Below are positions 10,494-22,266 of a stretch of DNA of 64,000 bases, one piece after another. Where the stretch lies: the NCBI GenBank assembly GCA_037974335.1, contig CM075760.1, positions 29,162,902-29,226,901 of the forward strand, written 5' to 3'. The stretch comes from Prionace glauca. Taxonomy: Eukaryota; Chordata; Chondrichthyes; Carcharhiniformes; Carcharhinidae. A program made the translations under genes and the position numbers. Within the stretch, counting starts at the first letter, position 1; every line of letters starts with the position of its first letter. A model generated the notes under the pieces. It did no database searches, had not been told where the DNA came from, and worked only from the letters and a program-made list of their open reading frames with translations.

Positions 10494-12652
10494 AAACAAA
10501 GAACAACCCAGCACGGGAAACAGGCCCTTCGGCCCAACGAGCCCGCGCCTCTGCATCACCCTACACCTATTCTACCCTGCGTGTCTACGAATAAAACCCC
10601 CCACTTAGCCAGACTCAGGGGAGAATAGTGTCAATTTGGTAAAACCAATCAGCCTAAGAGCACATCTTTGGGGTGTGGGAGGAAACCGGAGCGCCCGGAG
10701 GAAACCCACGCATCCACAGGGAGAATACACAAACTCCCACAGACACAGGCCCAAATCCATGTATCTGCACAGCTAGCAGTGCTAGTCACCGAACTGTTGT
10801 GGCGCCCATCTACCGGTCCAGGATCAAGCACACACACCGACACGAAGTACTAGGCCACTCCTGGAACCTCCAAGAGCAGCCCAGGCACGACCCACCGTGT
10901 GAATGTCCCTCGTTTGACAACGAGGTGGACCTCCACCTGCGGAATAAAAGACAAAAACGTTAATCACAAGCCTGCCTTTCCGGTGTCTCCCGAGGTTCTA
11001 ACCCTTATTTAATATCCCCTACCATAACCCTCCATCCTCGTTTCACTCATGTGCCTATCTAACTGAACCTTAAACAAGTCCAACGTTCCTGCCTCCACCA
11101 CCCTACTCGCTAGCGCGTTCCAGACCCCTACAACTCTCTGCGTAAAGAACCTTCCTCTCATATCCAAATTATATCTCTCCCCCCTCACCCTTAAATCATG
11201 TCCTCTTGTATTTGTAACCAATCTAGGGAGCAGTCTCTCACTATTGACTCTGTCTATTCCCTTCAGTATCTTATATACCTCTATCATGTCCCCCTTCAAT
11301 CTTCATCTTTCCAAGGGGAACAGTCCCAGTTTCTCCAACCTTTCCTCGTACCCCAGCCCCCCCATGCCAGGCAACATCCTGGTAAACCTCCTCTGCACCC
11401 TTTCCAGAGCCTCCACGTCCTTCCGGTAGTAAGGTGACCAGAACTGGACGCAGTACTCCAAATGCGGTCTAACCAACGTTCTGTGCAACTGAAGCATTAG
11501 ACGGCAGCTTTTATACTCTATACCCCTTCCTATAAAGGCTAGCATTCCATAAGCCTTCCTGACAACATTCTCCACTTGTGTCACAACCTTCACAGATTTG
11601 TGAACCTGCACTCCCAGGTCCCTCTGTGTTTCTATACTCCTAATCTGTCTACCTTTAATCACATAGCTCCTCTCTACATTATTCCTTCCAAAATGCATCA
11701 CCTCGCATTTGTCAGGATTAAATTCCATCTGCCACCTATCTGCCCAATGCACCAACCTATCTATATCCTGTTGTATCACCTGACAATCCACTTCAGTACC
11801 CGCCAACCCTGCCATCTTGGTGTCATCAGCAAACTTGCTGATCACACCACCTACGCTCTCTTCCAAGTCATTTATGTCGACTACAAAGAGGAGAGGTCCC
11901 AGTACTGAGCCCTGCGGCACACCACTGGTCACTGGCCTCCAGCCAGACAAAGTCCCCTCCACTACTACCCTCTGTCTCCTATTTCCCAGCCAGTTCTCAA
12001 TCCACCTAGCTACCTGGCCTCGTATCCCATGCACCTTAACCTTTTCTACCAGCCTACCGTGAGGGACTTTGTCAAACGCCTTACTGAAATCCATATAGAT
12101 GACATCAACGGCTCTCCCATCATCAACCGTTTTTGTCACCTCCTCAAAGAATTCCACCAGATTCGTAAGGCAAGACCTCCCTCTAACAAAGCCACGTTGC
12201 GTATCCCCAATCAGACCGCAACGCTCCAAATGCTCATACATCCTACCCCTAAGTACTTTTTCCATTAATTTCCCTACCACCGATGTCAAACTCACCGGCC
12301 TATAATTTCCAGGGTTATCCCTGCTACCTTTTTTGAACAGCGGTACCACATTTGCTACCCTCCAGTCTTCTGGGACCTCACCTGTGTCCAAAGAAGAGAC
12401 AAAGATTTGCGCCAGAGGCCCAGCAATTTCATCTTTCACCTCCCGAAGCAGCCTGGGATAAATACCATCAGGCCCCGGAGCTTTATCCGTCCTTACACTA
12501 CCTAAAAGCCCGAGCACTTCCTCTCTCGTAATAGATATTTCCTGCAGCTGATCCTCAGCTCCCTCTAACAGACCGCACGATTCCGAACCCTTCTCCTTCG
12601 TGAATACCGACGCAAAGTATTCATTCAGGAGCTCCCCCATCCCCTCCGACTC
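10494..12652 (-). mobile_element. 5'-truncated CR1-like LINE with SINE-like 3' UTR
   Basis: This minus-strand insertion of about 2.16 kb lies in a CT-rich microsatellite. It starts inside ORF2 just upstream of the RT domain and ends with a TTGTTCTTTG tail (plus-strand 'aaacaaagaacaa' at 10,494). Its 3' UTR (10,494-10,960) contains the body of the tRNA-type SINE in sense ('gcgtgggtttcctccgg', 'gctccggtttcctccc'). The same 3' UTR occurs alone at 59,622-59,940, so it travels with the LINE. Confidence 0.85.
11303..12640 (-). CDS. CR1-like LINE reverse transcriptase (ORF2 part)
   Basis: The 445-codon frame covers the RT domain of the LINE at 10.5-12.65 kb. Visible blocks in order are 'DKAPGPDGIYPRLL' (near residue 50), 'NYRPVSLTSVVGKLMEKV', 'YMDFSKAFDKVPH', '[13 protein letters not shown]', the catalytic 'KFADDTK', and the CR1 thumb 'LVRPHLEYCVQFWSPYYRKD'. 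The upstream endonuclease domain is missing by 5' truncation. The frame shifts once near 11,300 and the C-terminal part continues in another frame at 11,009-11,302 ('TQRVVGVWNALASRVVEAGT'). In function it would prime reverse transcription on nicked DNA, but this copy is incomplete and cannot move alone. It is among the best preserved copies here, hence young. Confidence 0.88.
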   Translation of the reverse strand: MGELLNEYFASVFTKEKGSESCGLLEGAEDQLQEISITREEVLGLLGSVRTDKAPGPDGIYPRLLREVKDEIAGPLAQIFVSSLDTGEVPEDWRVANVVPLFKKGSRDNPGNYRPVSLTSVVGKLMEKVLRGRMYEHLERCGLIGDTQRGFVRGRSCLTNLVEFFEEVTKTVDDGRAVDVIYMDFSKAFDKVPHGRLVEKVKVHGIRGQVARWIENWLGNRRQRVVVEGTLSGWRPVTSGVPQGSVLGPLLFVVDINDLEESVGGVISKFADDTKMAGLAGTEVDCQVIQQDIDRLVHWADRWQMEFNPDKCEVMHFGRNNVERSYVIKGRQIRSIETQRDLGVQVHKSVKVVTQVENVVRKAYGMLAFIGRGIEYKSCRLMLQLHRTLVRPHLEYCVQFWSPYYRKDVEALERVQRRFTRMLPGMGGLGYEERLEKLGLFPLER

Positions 12653-12740
12653 AATGCATATCTCTGTCTCTTTGTTTCTCTCTATCTTTATTTCTCTGTG
12701 TATCTGTGTGTCTCTCTGCCTCTATATTTCTCTCTGTCTC
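12653..12740. repeat. CT-rich microsatellite, split part 2
   Basis: The pyrimidine-rich tract resumes immediately 5' of the LINE. Together with 10,250-10,493 and 12,966-13,088 it makes one interrupted tract. Confidence 0.85.
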
Positions 12741-12965
12741 CATCTCTCTTTAATACAACATCGAACATTCCAGCGCAGTACAGGCCATTCGGCCCTCGAT
12801 GTTGCGCCGACCAGTGGAACCAATCTAATGACCCTCGAACCTAAACTATTCCAATGTTTATCCATATGTCTATCCACTGACCATTTGAACACCCTTAAAG
12901 TTGGCGAGTCCACAACTGCTGCAGGCAGGGCATTCCACACCCTTACTACCCTCTGAGTAAAGAAC
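12741..12965 (-). mobile_element. CR1-like LINE 3' end
   Basis: The plus strand starts 'aatacaacatcgaacattcc' and then 'gcagtacaggccattcggcc', the complement of the TGTTCTATG-type LINE 3' end. Minus-strand codons give 'WNALPAAVVDSPTLRVFKWS'. The piece lies inside the same microsatellite tract. Confidence 0.85.
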
Positions 12966-13087
12966 TTTGTCTCTGTGTTTCTCTGGATCTGTGTTTCTCT
13001 CTCTGTCTCTGTGTGAATACCTCTCTGTGTATCTGGGTGTGTTTCTGTCTTTGCATTTCTCTATATCTGTCTCTCTGTCTGTGTCTC
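12966..13087. repeat. CT-rich microsatellite, split part 3
   Basis: This is the last part of the tract interrupted by two LINEs. It leads directly into duplicated segment Y. Confidence 0.85.
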
Positions 13088-13350
13088 GATGCTAAGGGCC
13101 TAGTATTTTAGGCTCTGTGCTGAACCCACAATCTCTCTGATTCTGAGGGAAGATCAACATTGAAGGTGTGAGGTCTCATCACTCTCTGTCTGCTTTGGGT
13201 TTGTAATCTTTACATTTTTAAACACTGAAACCTCTTGTCCTTGTTGGGAATCTCACTGCGGTTTGGGAAAAGCAAACACTGATCCCACACTAAACCCCCC
13301 CCCCCCCCAACACAGGACTGAGCAGAGAGTGTGAAATGGGACTGCTGTGA
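13088..13350. repeat. Duplicated segment Y, copy 2
   Basis: It is homologous to 9,173-9,405 over 'gatgctaagggcctagtatt', 'gaacccacaatctct' and 'ttgggaaaagcaaacactga'. A C-homopolymer at 13,297 is longer than in copy 1. The terminal exon that follows copy 1 (9,537) is not found after this copy. Confidence 0.85.
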
Positions 13351-13404
13351 GTGTGGATTGTCTTTTAAAAGTTTGTTAGAAGCCCTCCATTTTCAAATCT
13401 TTAC

Positions 13405-13595
13405 CCTGCTTCTGTCGTGTCTCAGACTCCACCTGGTCTGCACATCTTTGGACTGTGGAAGGAAACCAGGAAGAAACCCACGCAGACATGGGGAGAATGT
13501 GCAAACTCCATTCCCAAGCTGAGAATTGAACCCAGGTCCCTGGTACTGTGAGGCAGCAGTGCTAACCATCGTGTCCCCGTGCTGTCCTATCCCAT
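13405..13595 (-). mobile_element. tRNA-derived SINE
   Basis: The plus strand shows the complement of the family: 'gcacatctttggactgtgg', 'cccacgcagacatggggag', the B-box complement 'aattgaacccaggtc', and 'gtgaggcagcagtgctaacc'. From 13,596 to 13,861 I see nothing that I can name. Confidence 0.8.
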
Positions 13596-13861
13596 GGATT
13601 GGGATGCAGTGAAAGGTTTTGTTTCTTGCACGCTGCACAAACAAAACATACCAGACATAGAGTCCATTCGGGAGAAGGAGAGGGTACAGAATACAGTGTG
13701 ACAGTTACCAATAGATAGATCAGCTTAATATATGGTGGGTCCATTCAGAATCTAACATTCTGATCAAACACTCAATCTTTCCACAAAGCAATTCTCACAC
13801 AGTCAATCCCACTTTGCTTTGTCCCTTCTCCCATCCTGCTGTGCTCGGAGTCTCTCTGATC

Positions 13862-13935
13862 GATGCTAAGGGCCTAGTATTTGAGGCTCTGAGCTGAAGC
13901 CACAATCTGTCTGATTGGGAGGGAAGATTACCTCC
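13862..13935. repeat. Duplicated segment Y, short third copy
   Basis: The phrase 'gatgctaagggcctagtatt', followed by 'gaggctctgagctgaagcca', matches the starts of the copies at 9,173 and 13,088. Confidence 0.7.
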
Positions 13936-14104
13936 CACTCAGACACGGGGGGCTGCGATATCCCCCCGAAATCTATCTGTTGTGTTCAGAGCCACATGTT
14001 CCATCCCTGTGTCTGCTGTCCTTAAAGAACTATTGAATAATCTTTAAACATCCCCATTCATTATCACAGAACAAGGCCCACACGGGGGGAATCTAGTATC
14101 AGCT

Positions 14105-14397
14105 TTCAAAGTTTATTTATTAGTCTCACAAGTAGGATGACATTAACACTGCAATGAAGTTAGTGTGGGAAACTCATAGTGGCCACAGTGTGGTGCCTGT
14201 TTGGACACACATAGGGAGAATTGAACATGGCTGGGACACCTACCCAGAGCGTCTTTTTAACTGTGGGAGGAAACCCACGGGGACACGGGGAGAAGGTGTA
14301 GACTCCACACAGACAGTGACCCAAGGCAGGGAATTGAACCTGGGTCCCTGGCACTGTGAGGCAGCAGTGTTACCCACTGTGCCACCGTGCTGCCAGG
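14105..14397 (-). mobile_element. tRNA-derived SINE, nearly complete
   Basis: The complementary strand has the A/B-box head at 14,330-14,395 and the body. Its 3' end is the 'agtgttaatgtcatcctacttgtgagac' type, with the AATAAA-like 'aataaataaac' tail at 14,110. Confidence 0.85.
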
Positions 14398-14439
14398 ATG
14401 GGGGTGGGCCGGGGGGGTGGGGGGGCACAGTTTAAAATT

Positions 14440-14700
14440 CCTGACGTTCCCATTGAAGATAGAGATCCGGAGGAATAATTCCTTCTCTCAGGGGGTGGTT
14501 AGTGTTTGGAATTCCCTTCCCCGGAGAGCAGTGGGCGTTGGGACATTGAACATATACAAGGGGGGGGGTGAGGGTTATGGGGGAGACAGGCAGCGAAGGG
14601 GGGTTCAGGCCACAGTCAGATCAGCCATGGTCTTATCAACTGGAGGGACAGGCTCGAGGGGGGGAATGGCCTCATCCTGCTCCTATTTCTTATGTTCTGT
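14440..14700 (+). mobile_element. CR1-like LINE 3' end
   Basis: The sense strand has 'tcagggggtggttagtgttt', then a G-rich spacer, 'agatcagccatggtcttatc' and the end 'ctcctatttcttatgttctg'. It abuts the 60-bp array, with about 70 bases of unassigned DNA between. Confidence 0.85.
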
Positions 14701-14772
14701 CTGATACCTGTGTGATCACTGCTCTCAGCGTTACAGGAACACTGTTTGGCAGTCTCCATCTCAATCACTTCC

Positions 14773-17700
14773 TCTATCTCTCTGAGACTCTCACCCCATT
14801 GCTATCCTCCCCTCTCTCTGTTACTCTCTCTCTCTATCTCTCTGTGAATCTCACCCCATTGCTATCCTCCCCTCTCTCTGTTACTCTCTCTATCTCTCTG
14901 TGACTCTCACCCCATTGCTATCCTCCCCTCTCTCTGTTACTCTCTCTCTCTATCTCTCTGTGAATCTCACCCCATTGCTATCCTCCCCTCTCTCTGTTAC
15001 TCTCTCTCTCTATCTCTCTGTGACTCTCACCCCATTGCTATCCTCCCCTCTCTCTGTTACTCTCTCTCTCTATCTCTCTGAGACTCTCACCCCATTGCTA
15101 TCCTCCCCTCTCTCTGTTACTCTCTCTCTCTATCTCTCTGAGACTCTCACCCCATTGCTATCCTCCCCTCTCTCTGTTACTCTCTCTCTCTATCTCTCTG
15201 AGACTCTCACCCCATTGCTATCCTCCCCTCTCTCTGTTACTCTCTCTCTCTATCTCTCTGAGACTCTCACCCCATTGCTATCCTCCCCTCTCTCTGTTAC
15301 TCTCTCTCTCTATCTCTCTGTGAATCTCACCCCATTGCTATCCTCCCCTCTCTCTGTTACTCTCTCTCTCTATCTCTCTGTGAATCTCACCCCATTGCTA
15401 TCCTCCCCTCTCTCTGTTACTCTCTCTCTCTATCTCTCTGTGAATCTCACCCCATTGCTATCCTCCCCTCTCTCTGTTACTCTCTCTCTCTCTCTCTCTG
15501 AGACTCTCACTCCATTGCTATCCTCCCCTCTCTCTGTTACTCTCTCTCTCTATCTCTCTGTGACTCTCACCCCATTGCTATCCTCCCCTCTCTCTGTTAC
15601 TCTCTCTCTCTATCTCTCTGTGAATCTCACCCCATTGCTATCCTCCCCTCTCTCTGTTACTCTCTCTCTCTCTATCTCTCTGTGAATCTCACCCCATTGC
15701 TATCCTCCCCTCTCTCTGTTACTCTCTCTCTCTCTATCTCTCTGAGACTCTCACCCCATTGCTATCCTCCCCTCTCTCTGTTACTCTCTCTCTCTATCTC
15801 TCTGAGACTCTCACCCCATTGCTATCCTCCCCTCTCTCTGTTACTCTCTCTCTCTATCTCTCTGAGACTCTCACCCCATTGCTATCCTCCCCTCTCTCTG
15901 TTACTCTCTATCTCTATCTCTCTGTGAATCTCACCCCATTGCTATCCTCCCCTCTCTCTGTTACTCTCTCTCTCTATCTCTCTGAGACTCTCACCCCATT
16001 GCTATCCTCCCCTCTCTCTGTTACTCTCTGTCTCTATCTCTCTGTGAATCTCACCCCATTGCTATCCTCCCCTCTCTCTGTTACTCTCTCTCTCTATCTC
16101 TCTGAGACTCTCACCCCATTGCTATCCTCCCCTCTCTCTGTTACTCTCTGTCTCTATCTCTCTGTGAATCTCACCCCATTGCTATCCTCCCCTCTCTCTG
16201 TTACTCTCTCTCTCTATCTCTCTGTGACTCTCACCCCATTGCTATCCTCCCCTCTCTCTGTTACTCTCTCTCTCTGTGACTCTCACCCCATTGCTATCCT
16301 CCCCTCTCTCTGTTACTCTCTCTCTCTATCTCTCTGTGAATCTCACCCCATTGCTATCCTCCCCTCTCTCTGTTACTCTCTCTCTCTGTGACTCTCACCC
16401 CATTGCTATCCTCCCCTCTCTCTGTTACTCTCTCTCTCTATCTCTCTGTGAATCTCACCCCATTGCTATCCTCCCCTCTCTCTGTTACTCTCTATCTCTA
16501 TCTCTCTGAGACTCTCATCCCATTGCTATCCTCCCCTCTCTCTGTTACTCTCTCTCTCTATCTCTCTGTGAATCTCACCCCATTGCTATCCTCCCCTCTC
16601 TCTGTTACTCTCTCTCTATCTCTCTGAGACTCTCACCCCATTGCTATCCTCCCCTCTCTCTGTTACTCTCTCTCTCTATCTCTCTGTGAATCTCACCCCA
16701 TTGCTATCCTCCCCTCTCTCTGTTACTCTCTCTCTATCTCTCTGTGACTCTCACCCCATTGCTAACCTCCCCTCTCTCTGTTACTCTCTCTCTCTCTCTA
16801 TCTTTCTGTGAATCTCACCCCATTGCTATCCTCCCCTCTCTCTGTTACTCTCTCTCGATCTCTCTGTGAATCTCACCCCATTGCTATCCTCCCCTCTCAA
16901 TGTTACTCTCTCTCTCTATCTCTCTGTGAATCTCACCCCATTGCTATCCTCCCCTCTCTCTGTTACTCTCTCTCTATCTCTCTGTGAATCTCACCCCATT
17001 GCTATCCTCCCCTCTCTCTGTTACTCTCTCTCTCTCTATCTCTCCGTGACTCTCACCCCATTGCTATCCTCCCCTCTCTCTGTTACTCTCTCTCTGTGAA
17101 TCTCACCCCATTGCTATCCTTCCCTCTCTCTGTTACTCTCTCTCTATCTCTCTGTGAATCTCACCCCATTGCTATTCTCCCCTCTCAATGTTACTCTCTC
17201 TCTCTATCTCTCTGTGACTCTCACCCCATTGCTATCCTCCCCTCTCTCTGTTACTCTCTCTCTCTATCTCTCTGAGACTCTCACCCCATTGCTATCCTCC
17301 CCTCTCTCTGTTACTCTCTCTCTCTATCTCTCTGAGACTCTCACCCCATTGCTATCCTCCCCTCTCTCTGTTACTCTCTCTCTCTATCTCTCTGAGACTC
17401 TCACCCCATTGCTATCCTCCCCTCTCTCTGTTACTCTCTCTCTCTATCTCTCTGAGACTCTCACCCCATTGCTATCCTCCCCTCTCTCTGTTACTCTCTC
17501 TCTCTATCTCTCTGTGAATCTCACCCCATTGCTATCCTCCCCTCTCTCTGTTACTCTCTCTCTCTATCTCTCTGTGAATCTCACCCCATTGCTATCCTCC
17601 CCTCTCTCTGTTACTCTCTCTCTCTATCTCTCTGTGAATCTCACCCCATTGCTATCCTCCCCTCTCTCTGTTACTCTCTCTCTCTCTCTCTCTGAGACTC

Positions 17701-20700
17701 TCACTCCATTGCTATCCTCCCCTCTCTCTGTTACTCTCTCTCTCTATCTCTCTGTGACTCTCACCCCATTGCTATCCTCCCCTCTCTCTGTTACTCTCTC
17801 TCTCTGTGAATCTCACCCCATTGCTATCCTCCCCTCTCTCTGTTACTCTCTCTCTCTCTATCTCTCTGTGAATCTCACCCCATTGCTATCCTCCCCTCTC
17901 TCTGTTACTCTCTCTCTCTCTATCTCTCTGAGACTCTCACCCCATTGCTATCCTCCCCTCTCTCTGTTACTCTCTCTCTCTATCTCTCTGAGACTCTCAC
18001 CCCATTGCTATCCTCCCCTCTCTCTGTTACTCTCTCTCTCTATCTCTCTGAGACTCTCACCCCATTGCTATCCTCCCCTCTCTCTGTTACTCTCTATCTC
18101 TATCTCTCTGTGAATCTCACCCCATTGCTATCCTCCCCTCTCTCTGTTACTCTCTCTCTCTATCTCTCTGAGACTCTCACCCCATTGCTATCCTCCCCTC
18201 TCTCTGTTACTCTCTGTCTCTATCTCTCTGTGAATCTCACCCCATTGCTATCCTCCCCTCTCTCTGTTACTCTCTCTCTCTATCTCTCTGAGACTCTCAC
18301 CCCATTGCTATCCTCCCCTCTCTCTGTTACTCTCTGTCTCTATCTCTCTGTGAATCTCACCCCATTGCTATCCTCCCCTCTCTCTGTTACTCTCTCTCTC
18401 TATCTCTCTGTGACTCTCACCCCATTGCTATCCTCCCCTCTCTCTGTTACTCTCTCTCTCTGTGACTCTCACCCCATTGCTATCCTCCCCTCTCTCTGTT
18501 ACTCTCTCTCTCTATCTCTCTGTGAATCTCACCCCATTGCTATCCTCCCCTCTCTCTGTTACTCTCTCTCTCTGTGACTCTCACCCCATTGCTATCCTCC
18601 CCTCTCTCTGTTACTCTCTCTCTCTATCTCTCTGAGACTCTCACCCCATTGCTATCCTCCCCTCTCTCTGTTACTCTCTATCTCTATCTCTCTGTGAATC
18701 TCACCCCATTGCTATCCTCCCCTCTCTCTGTTACTCTCTCTCTCTATCTCTCTGAGACTCTCACCCCATTGCTATCCTCCCCTCTCTCTGTTACTCTCTC
18801 TCTCTATCTCTCTGAGACTCTCACCCCATTGCTATCCTCCCCTCTCTCTGTTACTCTCTCTCTCTATCTCTCTGAGACTCTCACCCCATTGCTATCCTCC
18901 CCTCTCTCTGTTACTCTCTCTCTCTATCTCTCTGTGAATCTCACCCCATTGCTATCCTCCCCTCTCTCTGTTACTCTCTCTCTCTATCTCTCTGTGAATC
19001 TCACCCCATTGCTATCCTCCCCTCTCTCTGTTACTCTCTCTCTCTATCTCTCTGTGAATCTCACCCCATTGCTATCCTCCCCTCTCTCTGTTACTCTCTC
19101 TCTCTCTCTCTCTGAGACTCTCACTCCATTGCTATCCTCCCCTCTCTCTGTTACTCTCTCTCTCTATCTCTCTGTGACTCTCACCCCATTGCTATCCTCC
19201 CCTCTCTCTGTTACTCTCTCTCTCTGTGAATCTCACCCCATTGCTATCCTCCCCTCTCTCTGTTACTCTCTCTCTCTCTATCTCTCTGTGAATCTCACCC
19301 CATTGCTATCCTCCCCTCTCTCTGTTACTCTCTCTCTCTCTATCTCTCTGAGACTCTCACCCCATTGCTATCCTCCCCTCTCTCTGTTACTCTCTCTCTC
19401 TATCTCTCTGAGACTCTCACCCCATTGCTATCCTCCCCTCTCTCTGTTACTCTCTCTCTCTATCTCTCTGAGACTCTCACCCCATTGCTATCCTCCCCTC
19501 TCTCTGTTACTCTCTATCTCTATCTCTCTGTGAATCTCACCCCATTGCTATCCTCCCCTCTCTCTGTTACTCTCTCTCTCTATCTCTCTGAGACTCTCAC
19601 CCCATTGCTATCCTCCCCTCTCTCTGTTACTCTCTGTCTCTATCTCTCTGTGAATCTCACCCCATTGCTATCCTCCCCTCTCTCTGTTACTCTCTCTCTC
19701 TATCTCTCTGAGACTCTCACCCCATTGCTATCCTCCCCTCTCTCTGTTACTCTCTGTCTCTATCTCTCTGTGAATCTCACCCCATTGCTATCCTCCCCTC
19801 TCTCTGTTACTCTCTCTCTCTATCTCTCTGTGACTCTCACCCCATTGCTATCCTCCCCTCTCTCTGTTACTCTCTCTCTCTGTGACTCTCACCCCATTGC
19901 TATCCTCCCCTCTCTCTGTTACTCTCTCTCTCTATCTCTCTGTGAATCTCACCCCATTGCTATCCTCCCCTCTCTCTGTTACTCTCTCTCTCTGTGACTC
20001 TCACCCCATTGCTATCCTCCCCTCTCTCTGTTACTCTCTCTCTCTATCTCTCTGTGAATCTCACCCCATTGCTATCCTCCCCTCTCTCTGTTACTCTCTA
20101 TCTCTATCTCTCTGAGACTCTCATCCCATTGCTATCCTCCCCTCTCTCTATTACTCTCTCTCTATCTCTCCGTGAATCTCACCCCATTGCTATCCTTCCC
20201 TCTCTCTGTTACTCTCTCTCTCTATCTCTCTGTGAATCTCACCCCATTGCTATCCTCCCCTCTCTCTGTTACTCTCTCTCTCTATCTCTCTGAGACTCTC
20301 ACCCCATTGCTATCCTCCCCTCTCTCTGTTACTCTCTCTCTCTATCTCTCTGTGAATCTCACCCCATTGCTATCCTCCCCTCTCTCTGTTACTCTCTCTC
20401 TCTATCTCTCTGTGAATCTCACCCCATTGCTATCCTCCCCTCTCTCTGTTACTCTCTCTCTATCTCTCTGAGACTCTCACCCCATTGCTATCCTCCCCTC
20501 TCTCTGTTACTCTCTCTCTCTATCTCTCTGTGAATCTCACCCCATTGCTATCCTCCCCTCTCTCTGTTACTCTCTCTCTATCTCTCTGTGACTCTCACCC
20601 CATTGCTAACCTCCCCTCTCTCTGTTACTCTCTCTCTCTCTCTATCTTTCTGTGAATCTCACCCCATTGCTATCCTCCCCTCTCTCTGTTACTCTCTCTC

Positions 20701-21201
20701 GATCTCTCTGTGAATCTCACCCCATTGCTATCCTCCCCTCTCAATGTTACTCTCTCTCTCTATCTCTCTGTGAATCTCACCCCATTGCTATCCTCCCCTC
20801 TCTCTGTTACTCTCTCTCTATCTCTCTGTGAATCTCACCCCATTGCTATTCTCCCCTCTCAATGTTACTCTCTCTCTCTATCTCTCTGTGACTCTCACCC
20901 CATTGCTATCCTCCCCTCTCTCTGTTACTCTCTCTCTGTGAATCTCACCCCATTGCTATCCTTCCCTCTCTCTGTTACTCTCTCTCTATCTCTCTGTGAA
21001 TCTCACCCCATTGCTATTCTCCCCTCTCAATGTTACTCTCTCTCTCTATCTCTCTGTGACTCTCACCCCATTGCTATCCTCCCCTCTCTCTGTTACTCTC
21101 TCTCTCTATTTCTCTGTGACTCTCACCCCATTGCTATCCTCCCCTCCCTCTGTTACTCTCTCTCTCTATCTCTCTGTGACTCTCACGCCATTGCTATCCT
21201 C
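14773..21201. repeat. 60-bp satellite-like array with higher-order structure
   Basis: About 107 head-to-tail units of roughly 60 bp are built of 'tctctctgtgaatctcaccc', 'cattgctatcctcccctctc' and 'tctgttactctctctctcta'. Unit variants (tgaat, tgact, agact; short and long CT runs; 'tcactccattg', 'tcatcccattg', 'gctaacctcc') recur in the same order. A 633-base stretch starting at 15,759, 17,945 and 19,365 has identical translation. The offset 17,945 to 19,365 is 1,420 bases, giving a higher-order repeat near 1.4 kb. Blocks around 16.4-17.2 kb recur at 20.0-21.1 kb. Because 60 is divisible by three, stop-free frames of over 300 codons arise, and they are not genes. Confidence 0.97.
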
Positions 21202-22266
21202 CCTGGATCAGAAATTGGCTATCAGATAGGAGACAGAGGGTGGTGGTTGATGGTAAATATTCATCATGGAGTTCAGTTACGAGTGGTGTGCCTCAGGGAT
21301 CTGTTTTGGGGCCTCTGCTGTTTGTAATTTTTATTAATGATCTGGATGAGGGTATAGTTGGGTGGATTAGTAAATTTGCTGATGACACCAAGTCGGAGGT
21401 GTGGTAGATAGTGATGAAGGGTGTCATAGTCTGCAGGGAGACTTAGATTGGTTGCAGAGCTGGGCCGAGAGGTGGCGGATGGAGTTTAATGCGGAGAAGT
21501 GTGAGGTAATTCACTTCGGTAGGAGCAACAGATGTGTCGAGTATAGGGCTAACGGGAGGACTTTGAATAGTGTGGATGAACAGAGGGATCTAGGTGTATG
21601 TGTACATAGATCTCTGAAAGTTGGGAATCAAGTAGATAAGGTTGTTAAGAAGGCGTACGGTGTCTTGGCGTTTATTGGGGGATTGAATTTAAGAGTCGCA
21701 GCGTCATGTTGCAACTGTACAGTACTCTGGTACGGCCGCACTTGGAGTACTGTGTGCAGTTCTGGTCCCCACATTACAGGAAGGATGTGGAGGCTTTGGA
21801 GAGGGTGCAGAGGAGGTTTACCAGGATGTTGCCTGGTATGGAGGGGAGGTCCTATGAGGAGAGACTGAGGGATTTGGGGTTGTTTTCGTTGGAAAGAAGG
21901 AGGCTAAGAGGGGATCTTATCGAAACATATAAGATGATTAGAGGTTTAGATAGGGTGGATAGTAATAGCCTTTTTCCTCAGACGGAGAAAGCTAGCACGA
22001 GGGGGCATGGCTTTAAATTAAGGGGGGGTAGTTATAGGACAGATGTCAGGGGTAGGTTCTTTACCCAGAGGGTGGTGTGGGATTGGAATGCCCTGCCAGC
22101 TGCAGTTGTAAATGCGCCTAGTTTGGGGGCGTTTAAGAGATCTGTGGATAGGTTTATGGATGAAAAGGGATTGGTTTAGGCTAGTGGGTCATTGTTTTTG
22201 TAACTGGTTGGTGCAACATCGTGGGCCGAAGGGCCTGTTCTGCGCTGTAATGTTCTATGTTCTATG
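21202..22266 (+). mobile_element. 5'-truncated CR1-like LINE inside the 60-bp array
   Basis: The insertion starts in mid-RT and ends with 'gtaatgttctatgttctatg', the tail of the family whose fuller copy is at 40.5-44.7 kb. The array stops at 'gctatcctccc' and resumes at 'cccctctctctg' without loss of repeat bases. A few bases (ccc or tccc) are shared at both edges. The insertion therefore came after the array had formed. Confidence 0.92.
21401..22179 (+). pseudogene. LINE ORF2 C-terminal remnant
   Basis: Two overlapping frames (21,401-21,868 and 21,706-22,179) share the RT thumb and C-terminal region of CR1 ORF2. 'WAERWRMEFNAEKCEVIHFG' lies in the first and 'LVRPHLEYCVQFWSPHYRKD' and 'GRFFTQRVVWDWNALPAAVV' in the second. 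A single frameshift near 21,690 separates them. The catalytic FADD lies just upstream in yet another frame (near 21,380). As a truncated copy it has no endonuclease. Confidence 0.85.

Noticed and set aside
10649-10963. Small frames across 10.65-10.96 kb as a gene
   Set aside because: They lie in the SINE-like 3' UTR of the CR1 LINE.
14900-21327. Repetitive protein of LTPLLSSPLSVTLSLYLS units
   Set aside because: The 60-bp unit is divisible by three, so a frame without stops is automatic. Frame changes occur wherever CT runs vary, and no promoter or start context is seen.
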